Assembly: GCA_024275045.1 (NCBI GenBank) | Contig: JAJRZX010000089.1 | Location: 1-32,376 of the forward strand | Reading direction: 5' to 3' | Source: Deltaproteobacteria bacterium | GTDB taxonomy: Bacteria; Desulfobacterota; GWC2-55-46; JADFVP01 | DNA length: 32,376 bases | Shown: one piece after another, positions 15,696-23,865 of the stretch | How the letters are laid out: every line of letters starts with the position of its first letter | Numbering within the stretch: position 1 is the stretch's first letter | Notes under the pieces: model-generated | What the model was told of the DNA's origin: nothing | Databases searched by the model: none | Seen by the model: the letters and a program-made list of their open reading frames with translations, nothing else | Translations under genes and position numbers: made by a program

Positions 15696-16790
15696 TTATT
15701 TTGGTTGTTTTATGATGCCGAGACCCTTTAACGCCTTTACGCCTCTGGATTTTTCCAGCAAGTCCAGTCTTTTTACGAGCTCCGCTATCCTCTCGTCCTT
15801 TTTTTCTACTCTTGCCTTGAGCTTTTGTATGCGGTTGTCTTTCTGTTCCACCGTGGCTTTTAACCCTTTTATGTACCCCTCTCTTGCCTCCAGTGTATCT
15901 TCCAGGCTTTTAATATTCTTGTCCCTTGTCTCAATAACCTTCTTAAATTCTTCTCTCTCCAGGTCACCGGCTTTTCTCAGCGCATTATACCCGTGGAGGT
16001 TGATGAGCGGCGAGAGCCACGACAGGTCAAGGTCCTTTTTACCATCCGCGGCAACGCCAAGGCCCTCTATCTTCAAAACAACCTCTTCTCTGAATCCTCC
16101 CCTGCACGAGGCCAGGAGGTGGCGGTACGAGGGCTCGCAGTTGTCAGATGGGTAGTAGTTCTCGTTATAAAAGGTGTTAATGCGCCGGGCAAGGCTTTTT
16201 AGAAATTTATCTCCCGTAACATATATAGAGAGCGCCATCATGGGGAGCCAGCGCTTAAGTACCCCGTTGGGCACGGAGAGGGTCTGCCAGCCGCTCTCTG
16301 CAAGGGTTTGCGTAACACCCTGCTCATCAGGCAGACCGTACTTGATATGTTCTCTTAAAAAGGCGTGCTCCTCGCCGCTTGCGGCCTTTATCACATCATA
16401 GAGTATGACCTCTGCCTCTTGCACGTTATGGGTCTTAAAGGGCGCGGCTATGAAGACGTAATCTCTTGAGACCCGCTTAAGCTCCTTTATAAAACTCTCT
16501 CTTACATCAGGCACAATGTGCTCAAGAACATCCACGCTTATGACAATATCAAAGGTCTTCTCTCTAAAGGGCAGGGCAGTGCCGTCGCCGCGTATGAATC
16601 TTCCTTTTGTAGAGGGCACGCGGTCCAGTATGTAAATATCATCAGAGGGCATAAAGTCCGTTAAAGTGCCGGGGCTTCCGCCAACGTCAAGAATTTTTAA
16701 GGGTTCACCGCCGCCTCTTACGGCCTCAATGGCGTCTTTTACGATGCAGTACCTCTGGTACTGATCAAAGGGCAGCTTAACGGGGTTCAT
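15696..16790 (-). CDS. SAM methyltransferase with C-terminal coiled coil (WbdD-like cap candidate)
   Basis: Class I methyltransferase of 364 aa. Motif I is ILDVGGSPG (33-41); an acidic loop YILDRV and DVLEHIVPD (87-95) follow. Residues 277-346 are a long charged coiled coil (EEFKKVIETRDKNIKSLED and so on), and the tail ends GLGIIKQPK. The start overlaps the end of wzt by 14 bases. In E. coli O8/O9a the methyltransferase/kinase WbdD caps the glycan and uses its coiled coil as a length ruler for export by Wzm/Wzt. Domain order and neighbourhood here fit a methyl-only cap enzyme of that kind. That role is inference; no kinase domain is present, and a plain sugar O-methyltransferase remains possible. 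Confidence 0.85.
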   Translation of the reverse strand: MNPVKLPFDQYQRYCIVKDAIEAVRGGGEPLKILDVGGSPGTLTDFMPSDDIYILDRVPSTKGRFIRGDGTALPFREKTFDIVISVDVLEHIVPDVRESFIKELKRVSRDYVFIAAPFKTHNVQEAEVILYDVIKAASGEEHAFLREHIKYGLPDEQGVTQTLAESGWQTLSVPNGVLKRWLPMMALSIYVTGDKFLKSLARRINTFYNENYYPSDNCEPSYRHLLASCRGGFREEVVLKIEGLGVAADGKKDLDLSWLSPLINLHGYNALRKAGDLEREEFKKVIETRDKNIKSLEDTLEAREGYIKGLKATVEQKDNRIQKLKARVEKKDERIAELVKRLDLLEKSRGVKALKGLGIIKQPK

Positions 16791-18066
16791 CTCTATCTTC
16801 CTTTATGGCCCAGGCCGTGGCAATGGAGACAAGACCATGCTCTATTACATTACCCTCCATGACCTCGAAGACAAGGGCCTTCTCCATGTGGTCAATGGGC
16901 GTTGGCGCAAGCTCGCTGTGGTCGTAGCAGTAATAGGAGATATAATAAGAGCCCTTTAGGAGCGGCAGATTATTAATAGTGCAGGTAATGCGGCCGCTCC
17001 CGCCTTTGGTGAGCTCAGGTATCTCCATTGGGTCCTTGTGCCAGAGGTGATTGAGTCCTGCGATATATGTGCCGTCATTACGGAATATGCCAATACCGAA
17101 GACCGGGTTGTTCGTAGTCTTCGTAACCCTGTATTCGGCCTCTATTACCATCTTCTCATTGGGGCTGTATACATAGCGCTCTGTCTTTTTATCGTCAAGA
17201 AGCCTGACTTTTTCTATGTGTATGCTGCCGTCTCCCCATCTCGGGGGAAGGGGCTTATCAGCAGCCGCATCCGCGGCTTCAGGGGTGCTCTCAGCCTCAC
17301 TGGCTTTTTTGTTCAAGGCCCCTATCTTCGCCTCTCTCTGCGCGTGCACCATGGTAAGGTAACGGTCAATTACCTCATCGGCGGTGCCGTTGGCTACAAG
17401 CCTGCCCCTGTCAAGGAGCATAACATGGTCGCAGATAGTGCGTAGATTATACAGGCTGTGCGTGACAAGCACAAGGGTCTTGCCCCTGCTCTTTAGCTCG
17501 TTTATCTTGTTAAAGCATTTACCCCTGAAGTACTCATCCCCTACGGCGATGACCTCGTCTACAAGGAGTATCTCCGGGTCCATGGCAATCATGATGGCGA
17601 ATGTAAGGCGCATCTTCATACCTGATGAGTAAGTCTTTACAGGTAGATCTATAAAATCCCATAACTCGGCAAAGTCCACTATCTCCGTGAATTTTTCCGC
17701 GGCCTCCTCTTTTGTGAGCCCCAGCAGCGAGCAGTTCATAAAGAGGTTTGCCCTGCCCGTAAAGTCCCCCTTAAAACCCGCGCCAAGCTGCAATACCGAG
17801 GTAACCTTGCCCTTAATGGCAATTTTGCCCGTAGAGGGTTGGCTGAGCCTTGATAAAAGCCGCAGCAGCGTACTCTTGCCTGCGCCGTTATGGCCGATTA
17901 TGCCGCAGGTGCTGCCCTTTTTTATCTCAAAGTCCAGACCCTTCAGGGCCCACATCTCCCGGTGGCGTTTTTTGCCGCGGGGCATTATCATCTCCGCGAG
18001 CCTGTGGGATGGCTTTTTGTATATATCGTATTTTTTTCCGAGATTCTCGGCCTTGATAACAATCAT
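16777..18066 (-). CDS. wzt: O-antigen/polysaccharide ABC exporter ATPase Wzt, with C-terminal binding domain
   Basis: ATPase of 429 aa. Walker A is GHNGAGKS (58-65), the signature is YSSGMKMRL (146-154), Walker B is ILLVDEVIAVGD (166-177) and the switch His is His203. YSSGM with VLQLGAGF is typical of the Wzt/TagH branch. After an Ala/Glu-rich linker (250-275), residues 280-420 form a beta-rich domain like Wzt-C, which in E. coli O9a binds the modified non-reducing end of the glycan. That domain, together with the methyltransferase gene overlapping by 14 bases, points to export of a capped chain. It pairs with the Wzm permease 6 bases upstream. The ATPase call is firm; ligand recognition by the C-domain is family knowledge. 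Confidence 0.95.
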   Translation of the reverse strand: MIVIKAENLGKKYDIYKKPSHRLAEMIMPRGKKRHREMWALKGLDFEIKKGSTCGIIGHNGAGKSTLLRLLSRLSQPSTGKIAIKGKVTSVLQLGAGFKGDFTGRANLFMNCSLLGLTKEEAAEKFTEIVDFAELWDFIDLPVKTYSSGMKMRLTFAIMIAMDPEILLVDEVIAVGDEYFRGKCFNKINELKSRGKTLVLVTHSLYNLRTICDHVMLLDRGRLVANGTADEVIDRYLTMVHAQREAKIGALNKKASEAESTPEAADAAADKPLPPRWGDGSIHIEKVRLLDDKKTERYVYSPNEKMVIEAEYRVTKTTNNPVFGIGIFRNDGTYIAGLNHLWHKDPMEIPELTKGGSGRITCTINNLPLLKGSYYISYYCYDHSELAPTPIDHMEKALVFEVMEGNVIEHGLVSIATAWAIKEDRDEPR

Positions 18067-18072
18067 AATGGT

Positions 18073-18876
18073 CTACAGAAGGTCTACGAGTTTCATATGG
18101 TTTTTAGTAAAGAACCTGTACCCGAATAAGAATATGGCAACGGAGAATATCATGAAATAAATAAATTCCGCACCGGGGAGTCTGTCGTTAAGAAGTATAT
18201 CCCTGTATGCCGTGATAAGAGAGGTCATGGGGTTGATGTATATGAAGATACGTACTTTCTCAGGGACGATTGAGAGCGGATAAAAAACCGGAGTAAGGTA
18301 CATCCACATCCGTATGAGCGGTCTCATGAGCGGGTTTACATCGCGGAAAAAGACATTAAGGGCAGAGAGCAGGAGGGCAAAACCCATGGTAAGGAGAAAC
18401 TGGAAAAAAACAACCACCAATAGCAGAGGTGATAGATAACCCAGTGTCCCGGTGAGGACCACTCTGAAGATAAGCAGTATGACTATGCCGATGAGCTCGC
18501 TTATTAGGGCTGAGATAACAAGGGACGTATGCAGCGTCTTCAGGGGGAAGACTACGTTTCTTACGAGATTCGCGTTCTTGGTAAGGGTGTTTACAGAGGT
18601 GGTGATGGACTCCTGAAATGCTATCCAGGGCAGCATCCCGCAGAAGAGGTAGAGTGAGTAGTTGTGGATGGAGCCTGCTTTTGTAAACCTTACGCCCAGG
18701 ATAACGGAGAATACAAAGGTGTATATGATGAGAAGAAGTATGGGGTTCAGGACAGACCAGTACAGCCCCAGCGTGGAGCCCACGTAGCGCGTCTTGAGGT
18801 CGCTCTTTACGAACTCGGTAACAAGGTACTTGAACTCAAGGGATCTCTTTAGACCTCTGCTGAGAGCAATGCCCAT
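18073..18876 (-). CDS. wzm: Polysaccharide ABC exporter permease Wzm
   Basis: ABC-2 type inner-membrane permease of 267 aa with about six membrane segments, the usual size for Wzm/KpsM/TagG proteins. It starts with an amphipathic part and FVKSDLKTRYVGSTLGLYWSVLNP, a typical ABC-2 entry; PLIRMWMYLTPVFYPLSIVPE and YINPMTSLITAYRDILL follow near the end. It forms the channel partner of Wzt, encoded 6 bases downstream, and lies 5 bases after the GT-C/TPR gene. Together they carry lipid-linked glycan across the inner membrane. Confidence 0.95.
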   Translation of the reverse strand: MGIALSRGLKRSLEFKYLVTEFVKSDLKTRYVGSTLGLYWSVLNPILLLIIYTFVFSVILGVRFTKAGSIHNYSLYLFCGMLPWIAFQESITTSVNTLTKNANLVRNVVFPLKTLHTSLVISALISELIGIVILLIFRVVLTGTLGYLSPLLLVVVFFQFLLTMGFALLLSALNVFFRDVNPLMRPLIRMWMYLTPVFYPLSIVPEKVRIFIYINPMTSLITAYRDILLNDRLPGAEFIYFMIFSVAIFLFGYRFFTKNHMKLVDLL

Positions 18877-18881
18877 GAGAC

Positions 18882-21800
18882 TTACTCCTTTATCCCGTTA
18901 GCCTTGATATAGGCTATTTCTTTTTGTGCGAGTTTCTTTATCGCCGCAGAGCCCTCTGCTGAAGCAGTAACGGCCTTGAAAAACTCAAGGGCCTCATCTG
19001 TCCTGCCCCCGGCCTTGAGGATGCGCCCAAGCTTAAGAGCGGCGATGCCGTTATGAGGCGCCTTGTCAAGGGCTTTTCTGTAACTCTCTTCGGCGTTTTG
19101 CAGGTCTTTCTTGAATCTGTAATAATCGCCAAGCATAATCAGGGCAGGGCCGCTCTGCGGGTGGGCGCTCAAGACCTTCTCGAGCTCTGCTCTGGCCTTT
19201 GCGCTTTTGCCTGCCAAGAGGTAGTTTCTTGATAACCCAAGGCGCGCCGCCGCGTTCTCTGGTTCTAACCGCAGTACCTGGGTATAAGAAGTTATAGCCT
19301 TCTCGTATTCCTTGTGGCGTCTGTAAAGTTTTGCCAGACTCAGGTTAAACCCAATGTTATCAGGCGTTAGCCTCAGACCCTTGGTGAGCAGGTCCTCTGC
19401 TCTCTTGAATTCCCCGGTATCTATATAATATTTGCTTAGACGGCTCCTTGCCTCAGTGCCACCGGGGTATATTCGCAGTGCTATTCGGAACTGCTCTGCG
19501 GCCCTTTTTTTATCTGTCTTTTGGTTGAGTACCAGACCCAGGGCCATGCGGACGTCATAGTCTTGGGGATATTTTTTTGCCTCATCCTCAAAGAGAGATA
19601 TATCATCAAAGCGGGCTATCTCTGCCATGATAGCGCCGGTCCCGGCCGCCTCTGAGATCGTATCTTTACCGGGGCTTATAAGAGGCACTGAGCTCAGGGA
19701 GACGAGTCCGGTGCTGCCCCAGCCCGCCTTATCAACGTGCCTCCACCTGTTCTTCTTACCCATGGTGAGGTTAAGCCTGGGGCCCCCTGATGTGACAAAG
19801 TAAATAATTAAATCACGTCCCCGGTATTTTTTCAACCCCGCCATGTAGTTGAACCACCGTCTCTCGGCCACGTTGTTCTTGGCGTCTATGTAGCGTGAAA
19901 AGAGTTTTTCGCCCCTCTTGGCAGCCGCATCATAGAGGTAAACCTCAAAGAGCACGCCGTCCCCATCATTGGGGTGCCAGACCATGGGCGACTGGCTTAT
20001 GGAGAACCTCAGCGCAGAGTCCCCGGGCACATGCAGAGGGAAGGCCGTATAGACCTTGGAGAGGCCCTTGCCGGGCTCCTGCCATATTACGTCTCTAAGT
20101 AGCCAGGCGCTCTCTGTAACCTGATTGGCCCTGAAGAGCTCCACTCTGCGCCCGCTGCCGAGGATTACTCCGCTCCCGGCCTCAGAGAGTCTATCCGTAA
20201 AGTCATACTCTAACTTCCCGTAGCCCTTTTTGTTCTCAAGGGCCTCTTCTGCCTCTGCATTTACGGGAATTATCTCTTCAGCCGCAGGACCTCTCTTAAG
20301 TACATAGGTCGCGCCGCCAACCTCAGTAATGGGGTATGAGCTGTCTATATGGTAGTTCTCGGTGATGTACTTGTGTATGAGGGGCATGTGCTTGCTCAGC
20401 CTTTTCTCATCAAAGCTCATATCAGAGTAGATAATGTACCTGAGCCTGCTCTTTTCCAGTGCCTTTATCACAGTGGCCTCGTCCATGGCCCCGGGCATTA
20501 TAAGGGGGTAAGGCACAATGCTCTTTCTTGCGCTTAGAAAATAGTACATGGCCCCTGTAGGCACTACAAGGATGGGCTCGTCAGGGGTTGTATAGTTATT
20601 TATGTGTTTTGTTGTGGCCCTTATTACCGCGGCTTTATTATGATTTGTCTTTATGCCGTAAGCCCTCTCAAGATGCATGACCTCTTTTACCTCTCCGGGA
20701 GCCGGATGAAACAGAGGCATGTACGAGGAGGCGAGGTTTAAGATGGAGAAGAGCGCGGTAAGGGTATAGGCTGTGACTTTTAAGAACGTAAACAGGCGCA
20801 AACGGGGCAGTGCCTCTGCCAGCAGCGCGGCGAGGATTATAACGGGTGGAAGGATAAAGGTGAGGTGGGAGATATCGCTTCTTGGAAAAACGCCCAGGAA
20901 GATTAAGAAGGAGGTGAGTACAAGGGTTGCTTCTTTCCACGGCACGGTTTTTCTTCGAATTACGGACTGAGCCGTATGGATAAAACCAGCGGCAATAACA
21001 AGAGGGGGCAGAATGAATATAACCGCAGCAACGTTTTTGATCCACTGCTCACTTACATGCCCTTCTTTAAGCGCCCATATGGAGAGATCTCTAAAAGGTA
21101 TGTAGTTTAAAAACTCGCTCTGAAAAAAGTAAGGGTTTTCCCTTGAGAGCAGGGGGTATGCCTTGTAGTATACGCCGGCGGCCTTCTGGAATAGAGAGAT
21201 AAAGGTGTACTGCACCATCTGGTGCCACGCCCCTGCTGAGTAAAAATAAAGCACTGTGAGAACTACAGGTACGCTGAATGAGATGGAGAAAACAATCAGC
21301 GGCTTAAGCTCTTTTTTGCCGAGAAGCCTTGCGAAAAGAATACAACCCGTACCTGCGGTGATAAAGACCCCGTAGTTCTGCTTGAAGAATACGGCAAGCG
21401 CTGCCGCGGCGCCTGAGAAGAGAATCGTACTCAGTGAAGATGAGTTAAGGTAGTGTAAGAAAAAGAGCAGGCTTAGAAGGACAAAGGTTATGGAGAGCTG
21501 AGAGTACCCGGGCCACCTGTAGGCAGGCAGGGCCATGGAGATAAAGAGTATGGAAATAAGAAAGGATGTTTTTTTTTGTATAAAGAACCTGGATATGGAG
21601 TAGATGAGAAAGGTGCTCGCGGCTATGGTGAGGCATGCCAGTATGCGTCCCGTCAGCACGGAGAACCCGAAGATGGAAAAAAACAGGGCCTGCAGGTAAT
21701 AGACCCCCGGCATAATGCCCGTTACCAGGTCTCTATAAAGGACGTCACCCTTTGTGAGCCTCTCGGCTACATAAAGGAGGGCCCCCTCGTCAAGCATGGA

Positions 21801-21899
21801 TATATCCATCTGTGAGAGGGGCAGGTACAGCAGTACCGCAAGTGCGAAGACGGCAATACCCCCCTCAAAGGGGGAGAAGGTATTAAGTGAGTTCTTCAT
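18882..21899 (-). CDS. GT-C membrane glycosyltransferase - beta-sandwich - TPR fusion
   Basis: Protein of 1005 aa in three parts. Residues 1-395 are a polytopic GT-C type domain (ArnT/PMT/GT39-like) with the acidic loop MDISMLDEGALLYVAERL (Asp37, Glu38) after the first helix, where these enzymes bind metal and lipid-phosphate sugar. Residues 400-540 are a soluble part typical of the group (DEPILVVPTGAMYYFLSARKS). Residues about 590-740 are a beta-rich module (DGVLFEVYLYD, RYIDAK, RRWF, TSGGPR, GWGSTGLVSL) shared with two other proteins of this operon. Residues 770-985 are about six TPR units. By family the beta and TPR parts should face the periplasm. It likely transfers a sugar from polyprenyl phosphate, perhaps made by the DPM1-like enzyme, to glycan or another acceptor. 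It overlaps the upstream methyltransferase gene by 4 bases (ATGA). Confidence 0.88.
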   Translation of the reverse strand: MKNSLNTFSPFEGGIAVFALAVLLYLPLSQMDISMLDEGALLYVAERLTKGDVLYRDLVTGIMPGVYYLQALFFSIFGFSVLTGRILACLTIAASTFLIYSISRFFIQKKTSFLISILFISMALPAYRWPGYSQLSITFVLLSLLFFLHYLNSSSLSTILFSGAAAALAVFFKQNYGVFITAGTGCILFARLLGKKELKPLIVFSISFSVPVVLTVLYFYSAGAWHQMVQYTFISLFQKAAGVYYKAYPLLSRENPYFFQSEFLNYIPFRDLSIWALKEGHVSEQWIKNVAAVIFILPPLVIAAGFIHTAQSVIRRKTVPWKEATLVLTSFLIFLGVFPRSDISHLTFILPPVIILAALLAEALPRLRLFTFLKVTAYTLTALFSILNLASSYMPLFHPAPGEVKEVMHLERAYGIKTNHNKAAVIRATTKHINNYTTPDEPILVVPTGAMYYFLSARKSIVPYPLIMPGAMDEATVIKALEKSRLRYIIYSDMSFDEKRLSKHMPLIHKYITENYHIDSSYPITEVGGATYVLKRGPAAEEIIPVNAEAEEALENKKGYGKLEYDFTDRLSEAGSGVILGSGRRVELFRANQVTESAWLLRDVIWQEPGKGLSKVYTAFPLHVPGDSALRFSISQSPMVWHPNDGDGVLFEVYLYDAAAKRGEKLFSRYIDAKNNVAERRWFNYMAGLKKYRGRDLIIYFVTSGGPRLNLTMGKKNRWRHVDKAGWGSTGLVSLSSVPLISPGKDTISEAAGTGAIMAEIARFDDISLFEDEAKKYPQDYDVRMALGLVLNQKTDKKRAAEQFRIALRIYPGGTEARSRLSKYYIDTGEFKRAEDLLTKGLRLTPDNIGFNLSLAKLYRRHKEYEKAITSYTQVLRLEPENAAARLGLSRNYLLAGKSAKARAELEKVLSAHPQSGPALIMLGDYYRFKKDLQNAEESYRKALDKAPHNGIAALKLGRILKAGGRTDEALEFFKAVTASAEGSAAIKKLAQKEIAYIKANGIKE

Positions 21900-22642
21900 C
21901 GAACCTCTTTAGACACCTTCATTATCATGTAGTCTTTCTTGAAGGGGAAGATATCGTAAAGGCTCCAGAGAAGCCTTGCCATGGTGCCGGGGGTGCGTCC
22001 GAGTTTGGCCTGCACGGCCTCCCAGTCGCTTTTCTGGCCGGATTGGTCAAACTTTAAGATGGTAAAACCACTGGACTTTAATATTTCTTTGAAGGCCCTT
22101 TTTGTGAAGTATGAGATATGCCCCGTGAGAATACTGCCGCTGTTAATGGCCCCGTAACGTCCCACAGTGGAGCACTCAACACCCGGGGGCTGAAAACCGA
22201 ATAATAGGAGCAGGACGTTCATCATGGAGTCAAGTCGCGGGATATCGATAATGGCCGTGCCGTCGTCTCTAAGTACGCGGTGTATCTCAGAGAGAAGAAA
22301 ATCCGTATCATGCAGGTGCTCCAGTGTCTCCATGCACGTGACAAGGTGAAAGGATTTATCTTCGTAGGGCAGGGGGTTTCCGCTGTTAAGGTCACAGTCT
22401 ATGGCATCTACGCCTCTTTTTCTTGCCTCCTCTGTATGGACAAAATCTATACCCTTTACGGTCTTTGCCCCTATGCGTCCGGCTACGAGCAGGGTTGCGC
22501 CGCCTGTTGAGCAGCCAATATCCAGATACTCCGGCTCTGCGGTTGCGCGGGGAAGCATGGCCAGCACCTTCTCCACCCTCTCGTCAACATAGTCAGGGAC
22601 AAAGTCATCCCAAATCCTTTTATTAGTCTCGGATATGCTCAT
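21896..22642 (-). CDS. SAM-dependent methyltransferase
   Basis: Class I methyltransferase of 248 aa, first gene of the minus operon. Motif I is YLDIGCSTGG (39-48); GIDFVHTEEA follows as the acidic loop, and METLEHLHD (104-112) is the Methyltransf_11-type motif; VLRDDGTAIIDIPR closes the core. The C-terminal part (SYFTKRAFKEILKSSGF) is usual for methyltransferases in O-antigen clusters. It may methylate a sugar or a nucleotide-sugar intermediate; the target is unknown. It is distinct from the coiled-coil methyltransferase downstream. Confidence 0.9.
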   Translation of the reverse strand: MSISETNKRIWDDFVPDYVDERVEKVLAMLPRATAEPEYLDIGCSTGGATLLVAGRIGAKTVKGIDFVHTEEARKRGVDAIDCDLNSGNPLPYEDKSFHLVTCMETLEHLHDTDFLLSEIHRVLRDDGTAIIDIPRLDSMMNVLLLLFGFQPPGVECSTVGRYGAINSGSILTGHISYFTKRAFKEILKSSGFTILKFDQSGQKSDWEAVQAKLGRTPGTMARLLWSLYDIFPFKKDYMIMKVSKEVR

Positions 22643-22766
22643 TTTTTTTGTATGTGTGCTGATTAAGAGATTTAAATATATGTCTCGCGCTCTACCGAAG
22701 GAGGCTGCTGACTCTCTCGGCAGGGCCGGGTTTTTAGAATGATGGCTCTCTCGGATGTGTCGGGTC

Positions 22767-22782
22767 AGTGATAAAAATCACT
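22767..22782. promoter_or_regulatory. Perfect CRP/FNR-family palindrome
   Basis: AGTGAT-AAAA-ATCACT is a perfect 6-4-6 inverted repeat and fits GTGA-N6-TCAC, the core of CRP/FNR-family operators. It is centred about 132 bases before the methyltransferase start on the minus strand and about 120 bases before the luxR -35. Confidence 0.5.
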
Positions 22783-22894
22783 TCAACATGACCCCGATAT
22801 GGTTTAAATATAATATAAGAGGTACTCTGCACTTGGCAAGAGAAAAAAGATAATACTCCGCCTGCGAAGCCCTTATAATCATGCTTGTAACTCC

Positions 22895-22924
22895 TTGACA
22901 AGATAGCGCGAGAGCGCTTACAAT
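22895..22924 (+). promoter_or_regulatory. Sigma70-type promoter for the LuxR-family gene
   Basis: TTGACA (22895-22900, 6/6), an 18-base spacer and TACAAT (22919-22924, 5/6). The spacer contains the perfect inverted repeat AGCGC-GAGA-GCGCT (22905-22918), placed where a bound regulator would block RNA polymerase. Confidence 0.7.
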
Positions 22925-22979
22925 GCAAATGCGTGTCTTGCTTTTAGCAGAGTATTACGTTGAAGCGGATTGAGTAAGT

Positions 22980-23630
22980 GTGGAGCTTTTTATTCGAATG
23001 GATTCATATAGCGATATTATAAAGAAGAGGGCCATGGCCGGCGTCATGATATTTAATGCCGGCAAAGAACTTATCTATGTGAACTCCGAGGCCAAGAAGG
23101 TCCTTCAAAAATTAAGAGAGGCAGAGCACGGCGAGATTGCCGGGGCCGGTGGCAGTGACAATGGTTCCCGCGCTTATGTCCCTGAAGAGATACTCTCTCT
23201 TTGCGATGAGCTCAAGGCTCACATAGAGGAGCAAAAGGCAGAAGAAGGGAAAGACAGGGAAGAGCGCGAGGAGAAGAGGGACTTCATATATAAGAACATC
23301 GTCAGTAATGAAGAGGATTATTTTTTAAGGGCCATCCCCATGCACAGGATAGACGGGGCGTCAGGGGCCTCGCATACAATGATTACTGTTGAGAGGTTCT
23401 CAACAAGGCTTACGGCTGATATACAGAAGGTGGGCACAAAGTTCGAGCTTACCAAAAGAGAGACGCAGGTCTTGAAAGGCGTTGCAAGAGGCAAGTCCAA
23501 CAGAGATATTTCCGTGGTGCTCTTCATAAGCGAGCATACGGTGAAGGATCACGTACGGAATATTATGCATAAAATGGGTGTTAATAACCGCTCTCTTCTT
23601 ATCTGCAGAGTATTCGAGTCCAATCAGTAG
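22980..23630 (+). CDS. LuxR-type HTH regulator with PAS-like N-terminus
   Basis: Putative DNA-binding regulator of 216 aa. The C-terminal 62 residues are a LuxR/GerE helix-turn-helix: [19 protein letters not shown], then [19 protein letters not shown]. The N-terminal part (about 10-140) has [20 protein letters not shown], as in small PAS-like sensing domains, plus a highly charged Glu/Lys stretch around 80-105. There is no receiver domain and no membrane helix. The GTG at 22980 opens the frame, but ATG 22998 ([10 protein letters not shown]) is an equally good start, with GGAG 12 bases upstream. It sits between two divergent glycan clusters and is the obvious candidate for controlling one or both. 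Confidence 0.88.
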   Translation: MELFIRMDSYSDIIKKRAMAGVMIFNAGKELIYVNSEAKKVLQKLREAEHGEIAGAGGSDNGSRAYVPEEILSLCDELKAHIEEQKAEEGKDREEREEKRDFIYKNIVSNEEDYFLRAIPMHRIDGASGASHTMITVERFSTRLTADIQKVGTKFELTKRETQVLKGVARGKSNRDISVVLFISEHTVKDHVRNIMHKMGVNNRSLLICRVFESNQ

Positions 23631-23641
23631 TTACGCTGCGC

Positions 23642-23711
23642 CCCCTCGCGCGGGAGGGGATTGAGTCTGCGGTACCTTTACACCTCTTAAGCAAAAACCC
23701 CACTTTTGGGG
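23642..23711 (+). terminator. Two GC stem-loops after luxR, possible terminator
   Basis: CCCCTC/GAGGGG (23642-23659) begins 11 bases after the luxR stop, and CCCC/GGGG (23698-23711) follows. Neither has a real T-run, so termination is uncertain. Confidence 0.35.
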
Positions 23712-23865
23712 GATTGTAAAATAGCCTCGAATAGTTTAATCTTATATCTATTATATTGGAAAGAACCTTGACACAGAGTCTTTCCGGTGTTTCCCACGCA
23801 ATGGAAGACCTCATGTCAGGGGTTTTCACATAAGACACTCGTCGCGCCGTACCAGCCATGACAAT

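Larger units (their letters stand above)
22643..22979. other. Divergent control region between glycan operon and luxR
   Basis: This 337-base space separates the minus operon from the plus-strand regulator. It holds a perfect CRP/FNR-like palindrome (22767-22782) and a good promoter toward luxR (22895-22924) with a palindrome in its spacer. For the minus operon I see an AT-rich stretch (ATATATTTAAAT on the minus strand, about 22670-22682) but no convincing -35. Confidence 0.55.
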
